DNA of 13,784 nucleotides from Anaerolineales bacterium UBA3082 (GCA_002366595.1 DFBK01000086.1:29984-43767); one strand, 5' to 3'; shown: positions 8,801 to 12,998, counted from the first letter of the stretch. Made by a program: numbers and translations. The notes: generated by a model from the letters alone, not told the origin.

Positions 8801-10120
8801 GAGGTCGTTAAGGTCACTGGTGGCGAACCTCCCTCCGTCAAGTTGCACCATAGGCCTTAGCTCGGGAGGGATAACCGGAAGGATGGTGAGGATCATCCAT
8901 TCGGGACGATTCCCCGATCTCCTCAGGGCCTCCACCACCCGGAGCCGCTTGATAGATTTTCGGCGCTTTTGCTTAGATCTGGTGGTCTTGATCTCTCGGC
9001 GTAACTCCTTGGCCAAGGCATCCAGGTCGATATTCTTACATATATCGTAGAGGGCTTCGGCTCCCATGCCAGCCTTGAAGATGCGGCCCCACTTATCCTC
9101 CATTTCCCTATATTGGCCCTCGTTGAGGAACTGCATCGCCTTAAGGCTGCGCAGTTCATCCCGTTCGACTTCGGTCGCGGCCTTGGTCGCCTCAACCTCC
9201 TCATCCTTTTGGCGGAGCAGTTCCTCGATCTCCCCCTCAGCCACTTGGCGAAGATGATCTTTCTCCCCTTGGAGGGGAAGCATCTCTTTTTCCAGTTTCT
9301 CCTCGATGCGGGCTTCGGTCTCTTCCACCCTGCTTTGGACCAGTTGGTTGAGTCTGTTGAGATGCTCCCTATTTACTTCTTCACCCTTGGGGACTATCGT
9401 CTCCTTCGTGGGGGCGAAGACTATCTCTTTGCGGATCACCTTTCCCAACGACTCATTGAGTCGCTTCTGAGTAGTGGCTGCCGCGCTCACTAAGGCATCG
9501 GTCTCGGTAGCCAGTTCTTCCTCGTATCGCCCTTTGATCGCTTTTTCTTTCCCCTCGATCTTGCCTAGTTCTTCCGCTAACCGCAGTTCTATCTCATCGG
9601 TCCGTTCTCTGTAGCCGGCTTCAATGGTCGCTATCTCCTTGTTCAACTTCTCGTCTATATTCCTCAGGGCCTTGGCCCTGGCGTCCTCATCTACCTCAGT
9701 GATAACATACTGGGCAAAGTAGAGGACACGGTCTAGATTGCGCCGCGAGATATCGAGGAGGAGCCCCATGTAACTGGGAACTCTTTGGCTATACCAGATG
9801 TGGGCTACCGGGGAAGCCAGATCGATATGGCCCATCCGCTCGCGCCTTACCCGGGCGCGAGTTACCTCCACGCCGCATTTATCGCATATGATCCCCCGAT
9901 ACCGAATCTTCTTATACTTTCCACAATAGCATTGCCAATCCTTGGTAGGCCCGAAAATCGCCTCGCAGAAAAGCCCATCCTTCTCTGGCCGCAGTCGACG
10001 GTAGTTGATGGTCTCGGGCTTGGTGACCTCACCATAGGACCAGGAGTGGATCTGTTCCGGCGAGGCTAGACTAATCCGTAACTTGCGGAAATCTTGGATC
10101 TGCAAATCTCCCTCCCCCAC
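5894..10120 (-). CDS. rpoC: DNA-directed RNA polymerase subunit beta' (RpoC)
   Basis: This is the largest catalytic subunit of RNA polymerase. Residue numbers below use the 1408-aa frame. The N-terminal zinc site is C64, C66, C79 and C82. The active-site loop is NADFDGDQMAVHVP, with Mg2+-binding D632, D634 and D636. The rudder/lid region includes LLGKRVDYSGRSVI. The trigger loop is at about 891-955 (LAGMRGLMADPSGRII to YLTRRLVDVAQD). The second zinc site is C965, C1038, C1045 and C1048. Residues 146-330 form a long charged coiled coil inserted before the conserved GQYREMEDKWGRIFKAGMGAEAL, making the protein longer than a typical unsplit beta' of about 1200 residues. The C-terminus is a short acidic tail. 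The GTG at 10120 has no SD. GGGGGAGG sits 5 nt before an in-frame TTG at 10105-10103, which is the likelier start (1403 aa). rpoB is not upstream; an S1-domain gene follows 15 bp downstream. Confidence 0.98.
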   Translation of the reverse strand: MGEGDLQIQDFRKLRISLASPEQIHSWSYGEVTKPETINYRRLRPEKDGLFCEAIFGPTKDWQCYCGKYKKIRYRGIICDKCGVEVTRARVRRERMGHIDLASPVAHIWYSQRVPSYMGLLLDISRRNLDRVLYFAQYVITEVDEDARAKALRNIDEKLNKEIATIEAGYRERTDEIELRLAEELGKIEGKEKAIKGRYEEELATETDALVSAAATTQKRLNESLGKVIRKEIVFAPTKETIVPKGEEVNREHLNRLNQLVQSRVEETEARIEEKLEKEMLPLQGEKDHLRQVAEGEIEELLRQKDEEVEATKAATEVERDELRSLKAMQFLNEGQYREMEDKWGRIFKAGMGAEALYDICKNIDLDALAKELRREIKTTRSKQKRRKSIKRLRVVEALRRSGNRPEWMILTILPVIPPELRPMVQLDGGRFATSDLNDLYRRVINRNNRLKKLLELGAPDVIIRNEKRMLQEAVDSLIDNSRRGKAISSRGRRKLKSLSDMLKGKQGRFRRNLLGKRVDYSGRSVIVIGPHLKLHQCGLPKGMALELFKPFIMQKLVEYNYAHNVKGAKRIIEQQRPEVWEVLEEIIKDHPILLNRAPTLHRLGIQAFEPVLVEGNAIQIHPSVCEAFNADFDGDQMAVHVPLSKAAKREAKELMLSCKNLFLPANGQPTVGPTKDMVLGCYYLTLEEEGCKGEGKLFSDIEEVLLAHDLGLVDLHAKIKVRTKTTVGKSKRTKLLETTVGRVIFNTALPEELRFKDEVMDKPRLKELVTECYRRLGLEATVKMVDDVKDVGFRYATRSGHTISINDITIPEAKREILERVDAQVDKIQRQYRRGLITENEQYVKTVELWTQAMDEVTEAVAETLDPLGSIKVMATSGATKGGFQPIRQLAGMRGLMADPSGRIIALPIRSNFREGLTTLEYFISTHGARKGLADTALRTADAGYLTRRLVDVAQDSIVNAMDCGTKIGIWVRASEDEGIGASLSERIAGRIAARKITHPRTGKVLVRQGEMIEEDQAKTIEETGITEVYVRSPLFCQLHYGICALCYGKDLARGGLVHLGGAVGIIAAQSIGEPGTQLTLRTFHTGGVVEGEDITHGLPRVQELFEARNPKGQAIISDIDGTVQIIRQEGVRKIRVSATEIFKDEYPIPGNHRILVEDGEEIEEGTILAQRGKEGSPRFNQIVASEGGKVVRQKGLIIVRREKYLEKEYEVASAARIRVGNGQEVKAGEQLTEGSKNPHHVLRIQGREAVQQYLLEEIQKVYRSQGVNINDKHIEMIIRQMLSKVRVKTPGDTDYLQGELVNRIGFEEVNRQAIEKGGRPATAQQVLLGITKAALNTESFLSASSFQHTISVLANAAIEGKVDELRGLKENVILGKLIPAGTGFPTEEEEAEEEAAPTEMAMAATT

Positions 10121-10165
10121 AAAAATCTCGGTTACCCCAGACTATCTCCGAGGAAGGCAACCGAG
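10121..10165 (-). promoter_or_regulatory. Attenuator-like hairpin at the end of the rpoC leader
   Basis: In the minus transcript CTCGGTT (10165-10159) can pair with AACCGAG (10133-10127) across a 25-nt loop, followed at once by ATTTTT (10126-10121), right against the rpoC start. A second segment, CTCGG (10152-10148), can pair with the same CCGAG, giving two mutually exclusive folds. This resembles an intrinsic terminator with a competitor stem, though the loop is long. Whether it terminates is not known. Confidence 0.4.
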
Positions 10166-10239
10166 TTCCATAGCAACTGACCCAGGGTTGCATAATGCAA
10201 GGGCAAAGATAGAACGAAGGACAACGACTGGAGGTAGCG

Positions 10240-10266
10240 GCCCGCTGATCCTCCTCCTTAGCGGGC
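10240..10266 (-). promoter_or_regulatory. Stable hairpin in the rpoC leader
   Basis: GCCCGCT (10266-10260 on the minus strand) pairs perfectly with AGCGGGC (10246-10240) around a 13-nt purine-rich loop containing AAGGAGGAGG. It lies in the middle of the rpoC 5' leader, about 70 nt after the predicted transcription start. The loop resembles a Shine-Dalgarno but no sensible start codon follows. Possible roles are transcript stability or protein binding; none can be assigned. Confidence 0.45.
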
Positions 10267-10345
10267 TATCATCACTGGTGAAAGGACATAGAGATAAGAT
10301 TAGGACTGGAGCTCTCCTTCGAGGTTATGAGTCATACAAATAAAT

Positions 10346-10374
10346 AATATACCTCATTTGGGGAAAATTGTCAA
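10346..10374 (-). promoter_or_regulatory. Sigma70-type promoter of rpoC
   Basis: On the minus strand TTGACA (10374-10369) is followed after exactly 17 bp by TATATT (10351-10346), close to the housekeeping consensus, in an AT-rich context. Transcription should start near 10339, giving a leader of about 220-235 nt before the rpoC start. This supports rpoC being the first gene of its transcript. Confidence 0.85.
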
Positions 10375-10577
10375 GCACACGCATTTGAGGGATCGCGTCA
10401 CATTGACTCAGGATTTTCTGTCCTTACAGGATCCCCGTGGGAGGAGCATCCGTCTTTGCGTTCGGGATCCTTCGGATGCTGAGGCATCCGAAGGAAAGGA
10501 GTACTCACCTCTTCCCTCTATCATCCGTTGTCTCAGTTCATAACCTCCCCTGGCCTGACGATGCGAAAAGCCCAACG
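10375..10577. other. Intergenic region between the excalibur gene and the rpoC promoter
   Basis: I see no gene in this 203-bp stretch: short open frames on both strands lack ribosome sites and family features. Its only notable structure is the hairpin at 10469-10494. GGATCC occurs on both sides of a GCATCCG-containing segment, so alternative foldings are possible. No T-tract terminator for the excalibur gene is visible. Confidence 0.6.
10469..10494. repeat. Perfect 11-bp inverted repeat with 4-nt loop, no T-tract
   Basis: CCTTCGGATGC (10469-10479) and GCATCCGAAGG (10484-10494) are exact inverted copies around TGAG. Neither strand continues with a T-run, so it is not a standard intrinsic terminator. 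It lies downstream of the excalibur gene and could stabilise its mRNA 3' end, be a factor-binding site, or be a copy of a dispersed palindromic repeat. Confidence 0.8.
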
Positions 10578-11180
10578 TCACTTACACAAACCCTCGCAGG
10601 CGACGCCATCCTTATCCCTATCCAGCCGCGAGGGGTCGCCTGGACAGGTGTACCAATAGACCCATACCTCGTCGCAGGAGGTGAAGGAATCACAATTATA
10701 TAGATCGCCGCTGCAATCCCAATCAGTTCTTGGCGTAGGCGTGTTAGTGGGAGGCACCGGAGTTGGCGGAGGCGTGTTGGTCGGTGTAGGCAGTGGCGTG
10801 CTAGTGGGAGTCGGTGTGGGCGGCGGAGTGTTGGTTGGGGTGGACGTTGGAGGGATAGGTGTGGGGGTGGGACTGGGCGGCATCGGCGTGGGCGTCTCAG
10901 TTGGAATAGGAGTCTCAGTCGCCGTGGGTGTTGGAATCTTCGTAGCCGTAGGTGGCAGAGTTGGCCCGTCCTGGTACCCCGGCCCGGCACGCCTTGGGGC
11001 AGGCGACTTGGGCCAGGGACTAGGGGCTTCCTTGCAGGATCCCGAGGGAAGCGCAGTTATAGTGGCAATCACGTCCCGCGCAGCCTGGGTTTGAATGGCA
11101 GGGATGTCGGGAGTGGGCGCTACCCCTCCACAGGCCATCAACATCGCACTCAAGGGAATGACCAGGGCTACCTTCTTCAC
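10578..11180 (-). CDS. Excalibur-domain lipoprotein with Thr/Pro-rich stalk
   Basis: This 200-residue exported protein starts with a signal peptide (MKKVALVIPLSAMLMAC) ending in a lipobox-like LMAC, so it is probably anchored by lipid at Cys17. Residues 72-150 are a low-complexity Thr/Pro spacer, a typical surface stalk. The C-terminal 45 residues are an excalibur domain, a small extracellular putative calcium-binding module: the loop DRDKDGVACE supplies D187, D189 and D191, and six cysteines (156, 163, 169, 179, 195, 199) can make disulfides. The ligand and role are unknown; calcium-dependent adhesion or wall binding is a guess from the family. The start is GTG, with GGGAGGGG 6 nt upstream. 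The gene begins 34 bp after the tRNA terminator and no promoter of its own is evident, so readthrough from the tRNA unit is possible. Confidence 0.87.
   Translation of the reverse strand: MKKVALVIPLSAMLMACGGVAPTPDIPAIQTQAARDVIATITALPSGSCKEAPSPWPKSPAPRRAGPGYQDGPTLPPTATKIPTPTATETPIPTETPTPMPPSPTPTPIPPTSTPTNTPPPTPTPTSTPLPTPTNTPPPTPVPPTNTPTPRTDWDCSGDLYNCDSFTSCDEVWVYWYTCPGDPSRLDRDKDGVACEGLCK
10731..10961 (-). repeat. Low-complexity Thr/Pro-coding repeat tract
   Basis: The stalk of the excalibur lipoprotein is coded by degenerate short repeats. The plus strand is strongly G/T-rich, with recurring GGTGTGGG and GGCGTGTTGGT words, and the minus strand is C/A-rich. The strand bias and irregular copies suggest slippage-driven length change, as in many Chloroflexota surface-protein stalks. 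Confidence 0.75.
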
Positions 11181-11210
11181 CGCTTGCCCCTCCCGTGGTC
11201 TCCCAAGCGG
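11180..11210 (-). promoter_or_regulatory. Hairpin displaying the excalibur-gene Shine-Dalgarno
   Basis: In the minus transcript CCGCTTG (11210-11204) pairs with CAAGCGG (11186-11180), whose last G is the first base of the GTG start. The 17-nt loop contains the GGGAGGGG Shine-Dalgarno. The start region is therefore held at the foot of a 7-bp stem with the ribosome site in the loop, a plausible translational control element. Confidence 0.5.
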
Positions 11211-11214
11211 CGCT

Positions 11215-11244
11215 AAAAACGAGGCCTCCTCTCTGGGAGACCTC
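11215..11244 (-). terminator. Intrinsic terminator of the tRNA-Lys/tRNA-Leu unit
   Basis: GAGGTCTCC (11244-11236) pairs over 9 bp (one G-U) with GGAGGCCTC (11229-11221) around a 6-nt loop, followed by GTTTTT. It starts 5 bp after the encoded CCA of tRNA-Leu. GGTCTCCC (11242-11235) is also complementary to GGGAGACC (11204-11197) upstream of the excalibur start, so a competing antiterminator-like fold is possible. Confidence 0.88.
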
Positions 11245-11248
11245 TACC

Positions 11249-11333
11249 TGGTGGGGAAGGGGGGACTCGAACCCCCACGGATTTCTCCACGTGATCCTAA
11301 ATCACGCTCGTCTGCCAATTCCGACACTCCCCC
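11249..11333 (-). tRNA. tRNA-Leu (anticodon UAG)
   Basis: This is a class II tRNA of 85 nt including an encoded CCA. The acceptor stem is GGGGGAG/CTTCCCC with one G-U pair. The anticodon stem is CGTGA/TCACG with loop TTTAGGA, which gives UAG. The short extra arm is GGA-GAAA-TCC. The T arm is GGGGG-TTCGAGT-CCCCC, and the 3' end is ACCA. It lies 4 bp downstream of tRNA-Lys in the same transcript. Confidence 0.95.
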
Positions 11334-11337
11334 AAAG

Positions 11338-11411
11338 TGACCCGCCCAGGACTCGAACCTGGAACCTACTGATTAAGAGTCAGCTGCTCTGCCAAATTGA
11401 GCTAGCGGGCC
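11338..11411 (-). tRNA. tRNA-Lys (anticodon CUU)
   Basis: The acceptor stem is GGCCCGC/GCGGGTC with one G-U pair. The anticodon stem is GCTGA/TCAGT with loop CTCTTAA, which gives CUU. The T arm is CCAGG-TTCGAGT-CCTGG and the discriminator base is A. The gene does not encode CCA: the next bases are CTTT, so the end must be added by the CCA-adding enzyme. It is the first gene of the tRNA unit. Confidence 0.95.
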
Positions 11412-11490
11412 ATGCATAGGTTCAATTCAATAGCAAATCAATAGAGAACTCCTCAAAATCAGATGGTCTTTTAACCCCTTTTCGCTAGGT

Positions 11491-11522
11491 TAAGGATAGC
11501 ACAGAGACAGAGGGAAGTCAAG
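11491..11522. repeat. 32-bp direct repeat, copy 1 (tRNA promoter)
   Basis: This segment recurs in the same orientation at 12363-12394 with a single difference (C at 11508, A at 12380). Both copies contain a complete minus-strand promoter. The copies bracket the HEXXH peptidase gene and the small convergent gene. Confidence 0.93.
11493..11521 (-). promoter_or_regulatory. Promoter of the tRNA-Lys/tRNA-Leu unit
   Basis: The minus strand carries TTGACT (11521-11516), 17 bp, then TATCCT (11498-11493), a good housekeeping promoter. The start would fall near 11486, about 75 nt before tRNA-Lys, giving an AT-rich leader to be trimmed. It is back to back with the plus-strand promoter of the peptidase gene. 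Confidence 0.8.
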
Positions 11523-11536
11523 GAGTATAAGAAAGC

Positions 11537-11549
11537 ATCTCCTGGAGAT
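11537..11549. promoter_or_regulatory. Dyad between divergent promoters, candidate operator
   Basis: ATCTCC-T-GGAGAT is a perfect 13-bp inverted repeat in the 50-bp gap between the tRNA promoter and the peptidase promoter, touching the probable -35 of the latter. Outside it GAGTA (11523-11527) and TACTC (11554-11558) are also inverted copies, slightly off centre. The placement fits a repressor site, but no regulator gene is seen nearby. Confidence 0.4.
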
Positions 11550-11576
11550 TTTGTACTCTAAGACTTGTGGTATAAT
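11549..11576 (+). promoter_or_regulatory. Promoter of the ImmA/IrrE-like gene (extended -10)
   Basis: TGG-TATAAT (11568-11576) is a perfect extended -10. The -35 is weak (TTTTGT at 11549-11554, spacing 16), which is usual for extended -10 promoters. It implies transcription from about 11583 and rules out any peptidase start upstream of that point. Confidence 0.75.
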
Positions 11577-11603
11577 GATGAAAGGAAAGGAGGCAAAAGA
11601 AGG

Positions 11604-12131
11604 ATGGAATATAGAGACATAGCATTCTCTAAAGCAAAAGAATATGGTCTTGAGATTGTTGAAAACGCTCAACCTGATGATGAAGATAGAGAAGTTACAA
11701 AGTTCCTTTTGGAACGTGGCATAAAAAATGCTTGGGTTGAGCCAGATGACCCAAAAACAATATATTTTGCCGGTCAAATAGAAAATTGTTGCGACCTGTT
11801 TGCAGTACTACATGAAATTGGCCATATTGTTTTGGAGCATGCAACTGGAAAAGTGCAGGCTTCAAAGTACATAGCACAGGAATTTGAAGCATATGAATTT
11901 GCTTTTAGTCCTAATCATGACTTCGATGTCACTCTGTCTGAAAAAGACCTGTCGGATATTAGTATTGGACTTGGCTTCAATATCCTCAGAGTAGAAAGTA
12001 TTGCTGAGGAATGGTCTCCACTTGATATGTTTGACCATATGGATGATGCATTTCGTGCTGCAAAAGAAATAGTTCGTGGACTTATTGAAGACAATCCAAG
12101 AATTAACGTCTTAGAAGAAAAAGGGGGCTAA
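11604..12131 (+). CDS. ImmA/IrrE-family HEXXH metallopeptidase-like protein
   Basis: This 175-residue protein carries a zinc-peptidase motif LHEIGHIVLEH (H70, E71, H74) and the downstream EAYEFA, with E95 as the likely third ligand. That is the ImmA/IrrE (DUF955) pattern. Members cleave a partner repressor, for example in mobile-element immunity or DNA-damage responses, and are also found as parts of toxin-antitoxin pairs. The preceding strand, DPKTIYFAGQIENCCDLFAVLHEI, fits the family. No Xre-type HTH gene is adjacent, which is unusual, so the substrate is unknown. The start ATG at 11604 follows AAAGGAGG by 10 nt; a TTG-initiated extension from 11565 would start inside the promoter and is rejected. 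Base composition is clearly more AT-rich than the rpoC region, suggesting horizontal origin. It converges on the 58-aa gene and shares its terminator hairpin. Confidence 0.85.
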   Translation: MEYRDIAFSKAKEYGLEIVENAQPDDEDREVTKFLLERGIKNAWVEPDDPKTIYFAGQIENCCDLFAVLHEIGHIVLEHATGKVQASKYIAQEFEAYEFAFSPNHDFDVTLSEKDLSDISIGLGFNILRVESIAEEWSPLDMFDHMDDAFRAAKEIVRGLIEDNPRINVLEEKGG

Positions 12132-12141
12132 CGAATAGCCC
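12117..12141. terminator. Shared bidirectional terminator hairpin
   Basis: GGGCTA (12125-12130) pairs with TAGCCC (12136-12141) around ACGAA. On the minus strand the hairpin runs straight into CCCTTTTTCTTC, a strong terminator for the 58-aa gene. On the plus strand it is followed by TCTAACTT, a weaker one for the peptidase gene, whose TAA stop lies inside the stem. Confidence 0.75.
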
Positions 12142-12160
12142 TCTAACTTAGATTAAGAAG

Positions 12161-12337
12161 TCAATCTTCACTATAGATAAGTTCGCTGATTTCCTCAAAT
12201 AGCCCTTGTGCTTTTGGGATTAACTTCTCCATACGCTCGTGGTATCGTAGTTCTTCTTGATTCATCTTGTCGATATATTTCATCAATTCAACCAGTTTAT
12301 GAACGATTTCATGCTTCCGCTCTTCTGAGATAGCCAT
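12161..12337 (-). CDS. Small helical protein of unknown function (58 aa)
   Basis: I do not recognise a family. The 58-residue product (MAISEERKHEIVHKLVELMK..., ending ELIYSED) is highly charged, with hydrophobic residues spaced as for two amphipathic helices broken at about Pro41. It has no membrane segment or cysteines. GGGAGGT abuts a first ATG (12343) but sits 7 nt from the second (12337), so the second is chosen. It has a complete promoter (the copied tRNA promoter) about 50 bp upstream and a terminator downstream, so it is very probably a real expressed gene. It converges on the HEXXH peptidase gene. A role as that peptidase's partner or substrate is a speculation based only on position. 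Confidence 0.68.
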   Translation of the reverse strand: MAISEERKHEIVHKLVELMKYIDKMNQEELRYHERMEKLIPKAQGLFEEISELIYSED

Positions 12338-12362
12338 TTCCATACCTCCCTTTTCATTACAC

Positions 12363-12394
12363 TAAGGATAGCACAGAGAAAGAGGGAAGTCAAG
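12363..12394. repeat. 32-bp direct repeat, copy 2
   Basis: 31 of 32 bases match the tRNA promoter at 11491-11522, in the same orientation. Similarity stops abruptly on both sides, so only the promoter has been copied. Confidence 0.93.
12365..12393 (-). promoter_or_regulatory. Promoter of the 58-aa gene (copy of the tRNA promoter)
   Basis: The minus strand has TTGACT (12393-12388), 17 bp, then TATCCT (12370-12365). The -35, -10 and spacing are the same as in the tRNA promoter; the single difference falls in the spacer. The start would be near 12358, leaving a leader of about 20 nt that carries GGGAGGT. Confidence 0.78.
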
Positions 12395-12422
12395 ACCCTA
12401 GAGATATGTAGAGTTCTGGATA

Positions 12423-12451
12423 TTGACTTCTGCTTGCAACCACAATATATT
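12423..12451 (+). promoter_or_regulatory. Promoter of the Cys-rich membrane protein gene
   Basis: TTGACT (12423-12428), 17 bp, TATATT (12446-12451) on the plus strand is a strong housekeeping-type promoter. Transcription should begin near 12458, about 37 nt before the ATG. It is divergent from the 58-aa gene's promoter, 30 bp away. Confidence 0.8.
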
Positions 12452-12494
12452 CGGGTAAGAAGATTAGGGAGTGGTGGGGAAGGAGGTGGAGCAG

Positions 12495-12692
12495 ATGAAA
12501 GACGTGCTCAAGGTTGCTCTTGGTGTGGTGCTGGGCGTGCTCATTCTGTACCTGATATACTCCGTCCTAACGTATGAGAGTCCATACGACAAGTGCGTCC
12601 AGATGTGCGTGAGAGAAGCCTGTGCGGGACGCTCATACAATATAGAAGTGCTGTGCATAGAGACGTGCGAGAATCTTTGCCAACCCCGCTGA
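12495..12692 (+). CDS. Small membrane-anchored cysteine-rich protein (65 aa)
   Basis: This 65-residue protein has an N-terminal transmembrane helix (about residues 5-27, VALGVVLGVLILYLIYSVL) and a 38-residue soluble part with six cysteines at 34, 38, 43, 54, 58 and 62. They form CVQMCVREAC and CIETCENLC, that is C-x3-C-x4-C and C-x3-C-x3-C on two predicted helices. Twin Cx3C spacing is the pattern of disulfide-linked helical hairpins; alternatively the cysteines could bind metal. The helix lacks a clear cleavage site, so it is probably a membrane anchor with the cysteines outside the cytoplasm. AGGAGG (12481-12486) sits 8 nt from the chosen ATG; an upstream GTG in frame would include the SD and is rejected. 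No family is recognised. Confidence 0.75.
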   Translation: MKDVLKVALGVVLGVLILYLIYSVLTYESPYDKCVQMCVREACAGRSYNIEVLCIETCENLCQPR

Positions 12693-12970
12693 GCACAGGC
12701 TCCTTCTAAATGAGTCTTGTATTTACATACATTTTCGATTCTAGAATCTAGAACCGTAATGAGTTACACGGGCAAGAATTTAGAAACTCAACCTCAATTT
12801 TATCAAGATTGGGGGGGTAAAAATTATCAGAAGAAGAATTACCCTAACCCTATCCCTCAAATCCTCCCCACAGAAGATACTCTTATCCCACTCATCAGAA
12901 AGCTAATCATACGCCTACTCCACGCCTTCTACTAAGCTGGCCAAACAGCCTCTTTGTGAGGGGGCGGTGC
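12693..12970. other. AT-rich intergenic stretch
   Basis: I see no convincing gene here. One open frame on the plus strand runs to 12935, with an ATG at 12759 (MSYTGKNLETQPQFYQDWGG...), but it has no Shine-Dalgarno, a Pro/Asn/Lys-rich composition and no recognisable family. It may be a remnant. Overlapping palindromes lie at 12737-12753. No strong terminator for the Cys-rich gene is evident; the GAGC-ACAG-GCTC hairpin after its stop is weak. Confidence 0.55.
12737..12753. repeat. Overlapping palindromes
   Basis: GATTCTAGAATC (12737-12748) is a perfect 12-bp palindrome. It overlaps the near-palindrome TTCTAGA-A-TCTAGAA (12739-12753). These could form alternative hairpins or a binding site in the AT-rich stretch upstream of the integrase; no function is evident. 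Confidence 0.6.
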
Positions 12971-12998
12971 TTGACAATCGTGCGTGGTGTGGTAGGAT
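12971..12998 (+). promoter_or_regulatory. Promoter of the integrase gene
   Basis: TTGACA (12971-12976), 16 bp, then TAGGAT (12993-12998) preceded by TGG, which gives an extended -10. It sits 35 bp before the integrase ATG. Confidence 0.7.

Noticed and set aside
10430..10500. A CGCAAAG word beside a hairpin on the minus strand recalls the cyclic-di-GMP-I riboswitch.
   Set aside because: The other conserved parts (GGGCAAACC-like segment, second stem and receptor) are missing, and no regulated gene follows in the expected place.
10681..11094. A Gly/Val-rich plus-strand frame of 137 codons.
   Set aside because: It is the mirror image of the Thr/Pro stalk of the excalibur lipoprotein, produced by the repeat composition.
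11565..11603. TTG-initiated extension of the ImmA/IrrE-like gene.
   Set aside because: It would begin upstream of and inside the TATAAT -10 element, so it cannot be in the transcript.
12338..12343. Two extra N-terminal codons (Met-Glu) of the 58-aa protein.
   Set aside because: The first ATG abuts the GGAGGT Shine-Dalgarno, whereas the second has normal 7-nt spacing.
12717..12935. Open frame of 72 codons, or 58 from ATG 12759, in the AT-rich stretch.
   Set aside because: It has no Shine-Dalgarno, no plausible promoter, low-complexity composition and no family features. It is noted only as a possible remnant.
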